A DNA stretch of 30,120 bases from Bigelowiella natans CCMP2755 (Eukaryota; Cercozoa; Chlorarachniophyceae). A program made the position numbers and the translations under genes. The stretch covers positions 1 to 30,120 of the forward strand of contig ADNK01003116.1 of NCBI GenBank assembly GCA_000320545.1, written 5' to 3'. Shown here in pieces: positions 20,201 through 30,120 of the stretch. Position 1 is the first letter of the stretch, and each line of letters starts with the position of its first letter. Below the pieces are notes generated by a model. The model was not told the DNA's origin, did no database searches, and was given only the letters and a program-made list of their open reading frames with translations.

Positions 20201-23200
20201 CTGCTTTTGGCCTGCACATGCACAGACAAGGCATTATGTAGACAGACCGTCAGAAGAATTGAATGCCAATTCTCAACTTCGTTTCATTTTGGGTCAAGCC
20301 TGGTTCCTGAGTCGCTTCGACATCATCCACCAATGATACTGCCCATACTCAACAATAGAGCATCAACGCACAAACCTAACAACATATCAAGCTCCTGCCC
20401 CCACCCACCCCGACACATCTACGCAAGCTCCTATCAACTGAAAACTACGTTTTTCCCGTACTTTTGATGTATACGCTTTTTCACAGCTATCCGCAACCCT
20501 TGCCCTCTGGCTTCCAATACGACAACTTCGACAGCGCATTCTCTCAGTGAATGCACGTGCAATGGAGGCTTTTTCGGCGCTCCTGGTATGTTTCGACTCT
20601 CCTGATCATCACGACAACAGATATAATAACACGCAGAAACCAAAACAGTTCGTAGGTTGCACGTGAGGTCCTTTTACTCCTTTTATTTTAAGTACCCCCG
20701 CCTCTTCCGCCGCAAATGCAACTAATGCTCATCGGAATTTACACAAAGCGATATTTTGAATTTCCTATCGTCCCTATGCTACCGTGAACATGGAAATAGC
20801 TCGCTATAGCGGCAGTTTGCTATTTGGGTCGTCCTTAACATACTAAATGGCTGATGTTGCCCCCTTCCCTCTCTACACCAATTAACCCTCCCCCCTTCCT
20901 CCTTTCCGCCGGTGGTCAGCATCAAGCATCTCTTGCAGCCAATGCTCCAACGGGGACTATTGCCCGAGGAATTCTACCACAAGGTATGATTAAGGAAGCG
21001 GGGGGGGGAGGGGGGCGACGAGAGATTATCAGGAATGTTGCGCTTACGGTGTGGTCGAGATCATGATATCTCTAAGGCTTTTTTGTTAGCCGCTGATATG
21101 TCCTAACAATCTGGTCACCACTGCGTGCATTCCAGTGGAGGAGAGCCCAAGAATATCGCAACAACTTCTCGAATGAATCAGCAATTTGCCTGACGTGTAT
21201 TTTTGTGAAATGCCATACTTGAGCAGAGTTGACTGCCCTCCAGGCTTTTACTGCCCTGACACGACGGAGATATACACGTGTCCCAATAATGGCTCATACT
21301 GGTAGTAGTATGCTATCGAATGTCTCTCAATAGATGTGAATAATATCCAAATCGGTTGGTGCTCTCTCTGACTCGGTCTAATTCTCCCTTCATTTCTTCT
21401 TATGGCACTACCAATGAAGCCCCGGCCGACAGTCCTCCTTAGAGCTGTGCCCCCCCAGTCATTTCTGTACCACGAGCACTACAATACAGGTGTGATAGGA
21501 GAGAGATCCTACTGTTGTAGACACCATCATTACGAGATGCAGCGTGCAGCGTGCAGCTCTTGGGCATCTTGCTCGCCAGCAAACGTTGGGTTATTCATAA
21601 GAGAGCGGCGTTAGAGCTATAAACGTTGATGGTACAGCAAAGACCAACTATATCTTGAAACACGGCCATTGACCCCAAGACAATCAGCTTTTCGATATTT
21701 TGCTAGTACATACTCAAACCCAATTCGAAAGGCTTTCTAACCTTTTTCTCCACCTCCTCCCCCCCAAACTTCTTCTCCGGTCGTTTCCTGCAGTCTTGCC
21801 CGGAGCCGGAGAATCAGACTTCGTGTGTCGTCGGGTAGAGCTAGCTACTTTGCACCCCTCCATTCATTTTTCCAGTATCGACCTATGGGGAGGGGGGGGG
21901 GGTTACCTTTTTAAGTAGTTTGGGTATTTGATCTTTTCTACCTGTGTGTGTGTGTGTGGAGGTACTATTGTCCTGCTGGATCGGATTCCCTCAACCAGTG
22001 CCCCGTCGGTTTTGTCTGCAAGAATACTAGCGTTGCGATCAGGCAAGTTGATAGATGCTATGTAGTAGACAACAAAGGCGGCCGGGGGGATGGGTAGGCT
22101 GGGAATCGGGGCACAAGAGAACATTGAAAGAATGCATCCTAGCGATTCATGTGTTATCATGTATGACAGCGGCCGTTGTAATAAAATAGGTGAAGATCTT
22201 TATTTCTCCCCCATCGTTTTTGCGTCCTTCCCTCTTATTCCTCCGCTTCCTTCTCCATCCCACAGATGTCCAGAAAATCAAGTCTGCCCGGCCGGTTCTT
22301 TCTCCGAGACGCCATGCAGAAGAGGCTTCTACTGCAACGTCACGTCAGGCGTTCAGACGGTAGGCGCGTGGCGATAGCACCCTTGATTAATAATGACGGC
22401 ATTATACATAAAAATGTCACCATATGTTAATGCGGATGTCGTCGGTGTCGCAGGCCTGTTCCGTAGGCCAGTACTGCCCAGAAGGAGTCACGGAACCCAG
22501 TCTCTGCGACGCTGGATACGTCTGCCCCACCCCCTCAGAGAGAACGGCATGCATCGACTCCCTCTTTTGCCCTGAAGGTAGCGATTTATTGTGGTTGAGA
22601 TGAAATCTAGGAGAGTGTGTTGCGCTTTCTTTAGCAAATTTTTGGAGCGAATCCGTGGATCTTATTAGCGTAGGAGAGGAAAATGCTGCAGAATTTATCT
22701 CTCTATCTTTTCCCCTTGCAGGAGAGTATAGTACACTTAGTACCCACACACATGCCCGCGCGCAAACGGAATGAATTAAGTATCGTCCACACTAGGAACT
22801 TCGCAAAGTGCCCCATGTCCCAATGGCTACTTTTGTCCCAACGCTACCATCAAGATCGGCTGTAGTCTCGGGTAATAAGAGGGGAGGGAGAGGCCGACGG
22901 GTGGAATTGAAGGATGGAATCAAAAGCGCCATAGCTATGCAGATTAATTCGTTTCTTAATCGTATCTTGTTTCGCAGGCAATACTGCGAAAGCGGAGCAA
23001 CGTCGCCGTCCAATTGCACCGCAGGGTACGTGTCGATGGAAATATTTAAATTCCCAACTGTGAATAGCGGATATGAACCACACACTAAATTCGTTCTCCC
23101 CCTCGTGCTCAAAGAGAGAAAAGGAGCAAACCAGTCCGCAACATAATCAAAGAGCATAGTGCAAACAGAATGAGATTTGATAAGTGCAAGTTAGGGAAAC

Positions 23201-25655
23201 TTTCAGTTGGAAAGCCTTTAGGGTTTCCGATCCCAGCATAAGATAATAATCGATCGTTTTTCTTTTATTTCCTCTTTGCCGCATAAATACAGGTCATATT
23301 GCCCGAATCCCAACCAAGAGGTACCGTGCAATGCAGGACAGTACTGCCCAACAGGTACCGACGATGCTGCTGAGAGGGGTGGGGGGGGGGGGGGGGGGGG
23401 GGGGGGAGAGGAGTAGTCGATGAACATGAGAATTATCAGAAATTAGGAAGATATCCGAAAAAGGATAGGAGGAGGAAAATGAGGACAACGGTGTCAACGG
23501 TTCGCTTTTGATTGTTTTTGCTCGCTTGTGCTTACTTGACTCTTCAGGTTGCCTATTTGTACTGATGATCGTCCTTTACTTCACGTGCACGTCGAAAGCC
23601 GCCAAAAAGGTATCTTCGGGGACAGTGCGGGCTCTCTGAGATTTACGTGTTGAAAGAAGTGTTTGCCACTGCGCCAAAGAGCACGCCACCATTCCCGTAT
23701 CGAAAACACTAGTTCCTTAATCCAACCCCTTTTCTTTCCTCGACAAAACGCCCTCTTGGAAAACAGACGTTTCGGACATTGCTGAAAGATACGCTAATCA
23801 TCACGGCTGGCATCGTCGGCGATGTTCTCAACTACGCGACGGTTAGTTCGTGATAAAACTAACTCTCAGCATCGAGCAGAAGGTTGCGGGCTTGGGTAAA
23901 ACCCGCGAATTCGCACAACAAGAAAGTTTTTAGTGCTAATGACGCCCAATCCTCTGTTGTTTTCAAAAAGATGAAAAGATCCTACAAATTTGAGAAGCTG
24001 TCTCCATTTCTGCTTCCTTTTGTCCCCCTCCCCCCTCTCATACCTTTCCCTCAGGACATCGCGACGTTCGTCAATATCGTGCTAGCCAACAGTCAGCTTA
24101 GCAACTACGTGTATCCGGTGATTGTGGTGCTCATCATTGGCGGCCTCGCCACCCTTTTCTCGGTCTGGGAGAACGCGAAGGAGCTGCTGCGGCTGCACGA
24201 TCAAGCCAGCACTGAAACTGGGGCGGGGAACATCACAAAGGGCTTGGAACCTGAAGAGCAGCTTGTGGCCATGGCTCTAGGGAAGACGCACTATCCGAAG
24301 CTGGGGGAGATGTTTCCTGAATTCCACGCCGTTTATGACAAGAAGGCAGCCTCCGCCTGTGCCCCCAAGAAAAATAAGGAATGGAGCGAGGTGGAAATCC
24401 CGTCGCCAACCCCCCAAACCCCCCTTTCCAGGCCGTTTCCTTGTGCGATGTAGCAGTTTGTCGTCCGTCGAAGGAATCGTACCTTTCGGCATCTTTCGCA
24501 TGTAGTTCGTTCTTATTTTTTCCTGCCTTCCCATCACCCTCCGTCCCCCAAAACGCAGGTGTTTGAAGTGCTGCTGAAGCCTTACAACGCGTATGTGGGC
24601 AAGGATGAAGTTGTGGACCCCGACGAAATACCTCCGCGCTTAACAGATTCGCTGATGAAGGGCATTATCCGCTATCATAGGGAGAGGTGTGTCGATTTTG
24701 GCCTCTGGCCTAACATCAGTCTGAATGCGAAAACGCACACACACACACACACACACGAGAGAGAGAGAAAGATTTTACGTTATGCATCTTGCATATATTT
24801 TACTTATTCATTCACTCTCTCTTTCCTCCCCTTTGTTTGTCCAGGCATCTACTATCGACTGATGTGAGCTTGCTAGTTCTCCAAGCGATTCCCATGTTCG
24901 TTCTGACGGCAGGGCCCATCATGCAAGAGGCTTCGATTGAGGACGTGCGCAGCTTCACGTTCCGCTTCTCCCTGCTTCTCGGCGCGGCAGTCATCGGTGA
25001 ACACTGGCTTCCCTTCATTTGCTTCCTTTCTTCTTTCTGACTTTCTTCTTTCTGACTGAACCAGGCGCGTTCTCGCGGCCCTGTGATGCTGTTTGAAAGA
25101 AAAACAACCGCCCCTTAATGCTAAATACGTGCTCGTGGTTTTTACAGGAGCCAAGCTTTCACTAGGAACGCACTACTACCGGCTGGAAGCGATGGAACAC
25201 CGCCTGAAGAAGGCAGTATACAGTGTGTGTCTTGCCACATATTTAGGCTGCTTTTTGCCTCCTGAGGACGACATTGGCTCTCCTAGCAAAGCTCATGTTC
25301 GTGGTCAAAGCAGGGCTATTAGTCGGGGAGCTATGAGCAGGGCGAAACTGCATGCTCAAGACAGCAAGCAGAAGCAGCAGCAGCAGCAGCAGCAGCAGCC
25401 AGGCGGTGGGAGAGGGGAGGTAGGCTTTACGAGTAGTGGCCTGCCCAAGTCTCCCATCATTCACATCGATGCTAAGGAGGAAAGGCACCACATGCAAAAC
25501 ATGCGCAAAGGCCTGCATCGGGGGAGGATGTAAGCTTCCCCCCCCCCTCCCCTTTCCCCCAACTCTCTCTTCAGGGAAAAAATTGGCAACTTTTCAATAT
25601 AATAGTCATCTTCTGCGGGCATTTTAAATGTGTGTGTGTGTGTGTGTGTGTGAGT

Positions 25656-25699
<44 letters not shown>

Positions 25700-27648
25700 A
25701 GCGTCAGATTCCCCCATCGACGTCGTCGTTGTTGTACATAGGTCTCCCGGAGAGTCTTCTGCACAGAGCTCCAGAAGCTCTCGCAGCTCACGAGGTGCGG
25801 CAGGCCGTGCTCGTAGCCGAAAGCACAGTCCTCCATCCAGACCAAGAGCACGCTCCGTTCTCAACATCATCGTCGATACCATCTCAGACGCATTTGGGAC
25901 GATGTCAAGGAAGCTATCATCGGAACGTTCAAGGCGTGCAAATCCTCTCGAGCCTGGCTTCTTCGACCCCCCCCCTGGCACCGACAGTAGTAGCACTGAG
26001 GCTGCAGCAGCCAGCCACTATCATCCTCATCTGCATCATCAGCACAACAACTGGCAGAAGGAGAAGGGGGGTGCTCGCACGGGCAGCAGTAGACGTGCCT
26101 CCTTCCTCCCGGCCACGATTTCTTCCATGGCAACCGCCTCGCCCATCTCCATGGTTAGAATAAAAAAGAGGGGGGGGGAGAAGAAAGGTGACGACAACGA
26201 TACCGACGGAAGAAGGGAAGTCGTCAAAGCGCAGAAGGGGAACAGGGATGAACGAGCGGGGGGCGGAAAGGCGGATGAGATAGTGGCAAATGTCAACATT
26301 CTCATGGACGGACGCGCGTCTCCTGCTGCTCGCGGGATTATGACAACGGGCGAAGTGCTCTGTGATAATGAGGGGAACAATACAACCGCCTCACGAAATC
26401 GAAGAGTGGTGAAAATAGAGGCATCGCCCCTGGAGAACGTGTCCAATCCGATTCTCTACCATGATGACCTCGGGCCTCTCGGTCTCCAGGAGACAATCTT
26501 CGACGATAGCTTCCGGCGGAGAGGGGGGGGAGGGGGGGAGGATGAGGACGTGGAGGGAGGGAATCTTTCACGAGCGGGGTCAAGAGAATCTCGTAGCGAT
26601 GGCGAGGGGAGAAGAAGCAGCGACGGCATAAAAGACTCTTTTATTCCAGACACTTGCACAAATTCAGCTGGAGATCGCCAGCAGGCCCCCTCCCCATATC
26701 GTGAATTCCCCGCGCATGCTGCGCAGCTTGCCACGGCGAGGAAGCGCTGCAGCACCGCAGATCTCAGAGCTTTGAGAGAAGTTTACGAAATCGCCTATAT
26801 GCAACACCAGCAGCAGATACACCGAGAAGAAAAGGAAGGAAATGCAGTTGCCTCGAGCAAGCAAAGGGTGGTTGCACAGGCCAAGCGTATTCTCGAAGTC
26901 CAGCATGCGGTTGAGGTGAGAAGCGCGAATGTCGTGGGTGGGAGAGATGGAGGGGCGGGGCGGAGGTTACACAGGCGTGTGAAGACGAAAGGATTCATGT
27001 TTTTCTTGCATTGTTTGTTACTCTCATAGAAACGAATGGTCGGCGACAAAAAGTGGGAGAAATGCTTTGTCCGCCTCTTGAGATTTGCCCCCTCCCCACA
27101 TCACCATCGAGCCATCCTCCTCTATGGGCCTTCGATCCACAAACTTCATGAAGCAGTAGCTGCGATGAGGTAGGCTGTCGGAACAATTTGCGTAGACATG
27201 ATGGTGGCCTTACATGCATTTTATTTGACTAATATTATGTGATGATAGTGAGTGTTTATGCGCGCGCTAAATAATGTATACACACGTATAAAATTTATAT
27301 GATTATCCATACATGTCAATATTTATTTATAAATGAATTTGTTATCCACATCGTAGGGCCGGAAACCATCCAAAATTCGACGAGGGAATGGGCAGCCTAG
27401 CAGGAATTGTCGATGTAGAAATCGTCAGCACCAGCTTAAAAAGCATGCAAAACCTCCGAGGCACGAACGGAGAAAGTGCTGAGCGGCTGCGGTGCTGTAT
27501 CGTGGGCGTGGACGCGCAGAAAGTATGGTGTAATATCGAGTTCAGATCGGTGTCCGAGAGGGAGGCCGACACTCAAGACATGCATCGTTTCATCAATTCT
27601 ATACGAGATAATATCCGCCTCTACCAAGCTATAGGCGGCTACTTTTAG
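17261..27648 (+). CDS. Giant multi-pass receptor-like protein: signal peptide, Pro-rich stalk, Cys-rich GCC2/3-like ectodomain, TM core, RS-rich tail, PH-like end
   Basis: About 29 exons: 17261-17674, 17949-18077, 18162-18216, 18597-18799, 19149-19206, 19314-19381, 19615-19657, 19777-19830, 20487-20585, 20920-20983, 21227-21301, 21420-21489, 21543-21584 (tentative), 21794-21834, 21962-22042, 22266-22359, 22454-22577, 22796-22871, 22978-23025, 23293-23354, 23548-23609, 23767-23841, 24055-24390, 24559-24686, 24845-24996, 25148-25529, 25742-26915, 27030-27169, 27357-27648. All phases agree, giving about 1546 aa. Signal peptide at 1-22. To about 340: (S/N/C)P(S/T)xx pentapeptides. About 341-633: Cys-rich modules ([27 protein letters not shown]) like GCC2/GCC3 'ephrin-receptor-like' repeats. 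Hydrophobic segments: [59 protein letters not shown]. About 885-1403: poly-Gln, Arg/Ser-rich, acidic. The end ([11 protein letters not shown] ... [15 protein letters not shown]) resembles a PH fold, weakly. No kinase motif seen. Confidence 0.82.
23381..23406. repeat. 26-nt poly-G run in an intron
   Basis: Uninterrupted G on the sense strand, in the intron between the last Cys-rich exon and the first transmembrane exon. Shorter sense-strand G runs lie in other introns of this gene at 20031-20040, 21001-21008 and 21892-21902. Confidence 0.95.
24736..24770. repeat. (CA)n(GA)n microsatellite in an intron
   Basis: CA then GA dinucleotides in the intron between exons 24559-24686 and 24845-24996 of the receptor-like gene. 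Confidence 0.9.
25628..25699. repeat. (TG)n(AG)n microsatellite in an intron
   Basis: TG repeats, three GAGT units, then AG repeats, in the intron between exons 25148-25529 and 25742-26915 of the receptor-like gene. The AG run supplies many decoy acceptors upstream of the acceptor I favour (GTACATAG before 25742). Confidence 0.95.
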
Positions 27649-29002
27649 TGATCGCGTTATGCGACAAACGCACCATAAATATGACTTATAGACTAATAAA
27701 TGAAAATGTTCTTTAAAGCCTGAAACGACTGTCTCCGGATAACGAGCACTGGGTTGAAACCTAAATTTCTGCTGCACATTTAGATGATGTGCTGCAGATT
27801 GATATCTCTTGACATGACCTAGTCTCGTGACTATACTTGTAAGTGTGCTCTATACGTTCAGTTACAGGCTCAATAAAACTACTTACAAGCATTATGATTG
27901 GTGATGTAGGCACACATCTCGAATGAACAGAAAAATGCCACCTTACATGGCAATGAGCGCATATCTAGATAGCTAGATAGGCCCTCGTTAGATAGCTCTT
28001 TTATCACGAACGAGGGCGTATCTAGATAGCTCTCTTTTGCTCTGATCTTGACGCGATCGATTCATTGCATCGTCATTAATGATAGACAAGTAATACAATA
28101 TATGTACATTATATTGCATTGAATAGAGTCACAGGGCTACGCCGCAATAATAACACGATTGTAACGAATGTGTTGAATTTTCACGCATAGCCGTACTAGC
28201 CTAGCTCATCTATGCAAAGCTGCATTAAGTAGCTAACATGACTATTAAAGAATTTTGAACAATGTATTGTTGCACCGCCTGTCTAGCCATCATAATCTAG
28301 CTATTCCCACATGCTAGCATGTCTAGATGTCTGGATGCCTGTGCTGCACACATGTGAGGATGAGAGTGCATCGTTGCCTATATGCAGCGCAACCATTGCA
28401 TCTGCATGTAGTTTGGCATTTGTGACGACATCGCCATCAAGCGCAGGAGCTAGCACATAGCAGCCAAATTTGGCCAAAACTACATCTACTTGTGCAGCAA
28501 CACTATATATGATATTACTGTGTCTATTATCACAAGTGCGTACGTACACACCATGATAACCAACAACATTGGTGCTGCTGCTATTAATTGATAGGTACTA
28601 CTTCTTCGTCCTTATAACTTGGAACAATTCAGAATGGGGATGATGCTGGCTAGCTGCTAGAGACGCGTGGGAGAGAAGGGATGGTGATATACCTACCTAT
28701 GATGACGATTGAGAAGAGGCTACGGCCTGCTATTGATAATGTTGCGGACGGCCCCCTCGCTCTGGTGTTCGTGTGGGTAGTAGGCAAGCAAAACCGGGGG
28801 AGGGGGGGGAAGCGAATACGAGCTAGCTGCCATTGTTCATAAGAGACGTGAGCGGCAGATTGACTGTTTTCCCTCCGGCTTGTCATCTTATGAAGGTACA
28901 CTACGGTTTGTAGTGCGGAGCAGGCCTTCTTATTTTTCGTCTTAATCTTCTTCTTTCTCCCCCCCCACCATCCCCATTGCCTCCTCCTCCTCCTCCCCCT
29001 CC
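27649..29002. other. AT-rich intergenic spacer between convergent genes
   Basis: This is the 3' flank of the plus-strand receptor-like gene and of the minus-strand SGNH gene. AATAAA-like signals occur at 27694-27700 (CTAATAAATG) and 27870 (CAATAAAAC). Around 28300-28520 the sequence again has the GCTAGCATGTCTAGATG flavour of the repeats at 15290-15350. The part from about 28650 is probably 3' UTR or spacer of the SGNH gene. No convincing coding frame. Confidence 0.5.
27962..28031. repeat. Hairpin flanked by direct repeats
   Basis: GCCCTCGTT (27981-27989) and AACGAGGGC (28009-28017) form a perfect 9-bp stem with a 19-nt loop. TATCTAGATAGCT occurs directly repeated on both sides (27962-27974 and 28019-28031), and GATAGCTCTTTT recurs inside the loop. 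This could be a small non-autonomous element or a structured 3' processing site. Confidence 0.8.
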
Positions 29003-29953
29003 TCATCTATTGAACATGTAGGAGTGGAGCAGAGTCGGTTGCCATCCGAGCAAGCTCTCTATCGTCGGTGCGATCTGCTTTGCGTAGTCCTTGTGCCCTA
29101 ATCGATCGAGTGGCAAACAACGTGCATCCGTAAGACAGTATTGATGGTGACGATGATGATGATGATGATGATATCCAAGATGCCCCCCCCCCCCTCCCCT
29201 CCCCTCCCCCCTCTCCCATCTATCTTGCCACCTAGAGGCCCCGGATGGTTTTCGCAGCCTCTATACGACTGCGGCCATTTGGATTGATCGAGCACTTGAA
29301 GGATCACTCGGTCGTCGGCGTCGGTGTCATCCGCCTGGGAGCGGAGCCGGTTTTGGTACAGATCGAGCCCCGCATGCATTCCCTGGTATATCGTCATGGT
29401 GCGTACAACAACAACAGCAGGAACATCATCATCAGCAGATGTGGAAAAGGTAACAAGTAGAGAGGGCATCGTAATGCTGATGATTCTGGCGACGACGTGT
29501 CAGTGGTTGTTGTTGTTGTTGGTGTTGTTATTGTTGTTGTTGTTCTTGTTTGCTCGCTCGCTCTCTTTGCGGGTTATTACTTCGATCTGTTGCTCTTTCC
29601 ACGGAACAAGGACTATCCTGTGGGTGAGAAGGATCATCAACAACGAGATGGATGATGCTGCTGCTGCTGCTGCTGCGGGTGATGATAGTATTGATGGTGA
29701 TGATAATGATGATGAGAAGGGCGCATAGGGAAACATCCATTAACCCCAAACCACTCTCTTCACCGCCCTCTCCCGTTTGCTATAGTCTCCAATTTCTCTT
29801 CGTCGTTCGATCCTTCCTCTCCTCCTTCTCTTCCCGGCTAGAGCTAGACAAAGCATGCACGCACTACCATGCTAGCGGGTACTGCGATCTAATCGTGGCA
29901 AGAAGCTCCGCAAAGGCTTGGGCAAAACGAGGCAACAACTGAAAATAGAGTGC

Positions 29954-29995
<42 letters not shown>

Positions 29996-30120
29996 ATACG
30001 ACCTCACGGCATTTGAATGTACCATACTAATTGCACCACATCCTGCATACCCCCCACCATCACCCACACGATTCTGTAAAAACATGCCAGGCAGAGCCGC
30101 AAAGCCCACATATATCAGCG
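29003..30120 (-). CDS. SGNH/GDSL-type hydrolase, C-terminal part (5' exons off window)
   Basis: Exons in coding order: 29938-29868, 29617-29581 (a 37-nt microexon), 29382-29232, 29097-29003 (stop TGA). All phases agree. The joined protein reads RFAQAFAELLATIRSQYP, then WIVLVPWKE, then a stretch ending DRVILQVLDQSKWP, then YRGCENHPGPLGHKDYA, then IAPTIESLLGW. The F..A...L...IR..YP helix, the V..LD strand and GCxxHPxxxGHxxxAxxIxPxI..xLGW match the end of CE2/CE3-like SGNH esterases, where the His of xHP (or the following GH) completes the catalytic site. The residue two before this His, usually Asp, is Glu here. The GDS serine and GxND blocks would be upstream, beyond the window or in unresolved exons above 29938. 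Activity is probably carbohydrate or lipid ester hydrolysis; the substrate is unknown. Confidence 0.62.
29955..29992. repeat. (AT)n microsatellite in an intron
   Basis: About 19 TA units just upstream (in coding sense) of the acceptor of the SGNH exon 29938-29868. Confidence 0.95.

Noticed and set aside
25571-25996. Minus-strand frame rich in Ser-Leu and Thr-His
   Set aside because: It is the antisense translation of the TG/AG microsatellite and of exon 25742-26915.
26039-26446. 135-codon minus-strand frame
   Set aside because: It is antisense to the long polar exon of the receptor-like gene, with no motif or splice partner.
27962-28031. CRISPR-like repeat array
   Set aside because: There are only two copies of a 13-mer, in a eukaryotic context, with no spacer series.
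28650-29006. Minus-strand Arg/Lys-rich frame of 118 codons
   Set aside because: It starts right after the SGNH stop codon and derives from a (TCC)n tract and 3' flank; there is no motif.

Overview
This 30 kb window is nuclear DNA of an intron-rich unicellular or algal-type eukaryote. Genes are split by short GT-AG introns, mostly 60-700 bp, and the introns carry long GA, GT, AC and AT microsatellites and poly-G or poly-C runs. I see no rRNA, tRNA, CRISPR array or bacterial operon. The protein content fits a SAR-, haptophyte- or cryptophyte-like protist: Ser/Thr-Pro pentapeptide repeats, GCC2/GCC3-like Cys-rich modules, a stand-alone MICAL-type monooxygenase and a eukaryotic NlpC/P60-like protein. 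I cannot name the species. I worked out exon joins by hand, keeping reading phase across GT-AG (one GC-AG) borders.

Layout. 1-1755 (-): DEAD-box RNA helicase of the DDX56/Dbp9 type, 3' end outside the window. 2324-4083 (+): last four exons of an unrecognised charged protein. 4084-5638: convergent spacer, with one doubtful minus-strand exon. 5639-8643 (-): nine-exon NlpC/P60-like cysteine peptidase-type protein, about 488 aa. 8644-10427: spacer with repeats. 10428-13762 (-): three-exon, 981-aa MICAL-like FAD monooxygenase that unexpectedly starts with a signal peptide. 13763-15825: degenerate tandem repeat plus copies of the element that also lies beyond the 3' end of the MICAL-like gene. 15826-16572 (-): small signal-anchored 'VNGxY' protein. 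16573-17260: divergent spacer. 17261-27648 (+): a very large, roughly 29-exon gene of about 1546 aa. It has a signal peptide, a Pro-rich pentapeptide stalk, a Cys-rich ectodomain, several transmembrane segments, a long Ser/Arg-rich cytoplasmic region and a possible C-terminal PH-like domain. 27649-29002: AT-rich spacer with a hairpin element. 29003 to the end (-): 3' part of an SGNH/GDSL-type hydrolase.

Three adjacent genes (MICAL-like, VNGxY and the receptor-like gene) are predicted to enter the secretory pathway. Eukaryotic neighbours need not share a pathway, so a joint function is only a guess. The best candidates for undescribed biology are the receptor-like protein, the secretory MICAL-like enzyme with its Cys-rich and coiled-coil N-terminal extension, and the eukaryotic NlpC/P60-like protein.
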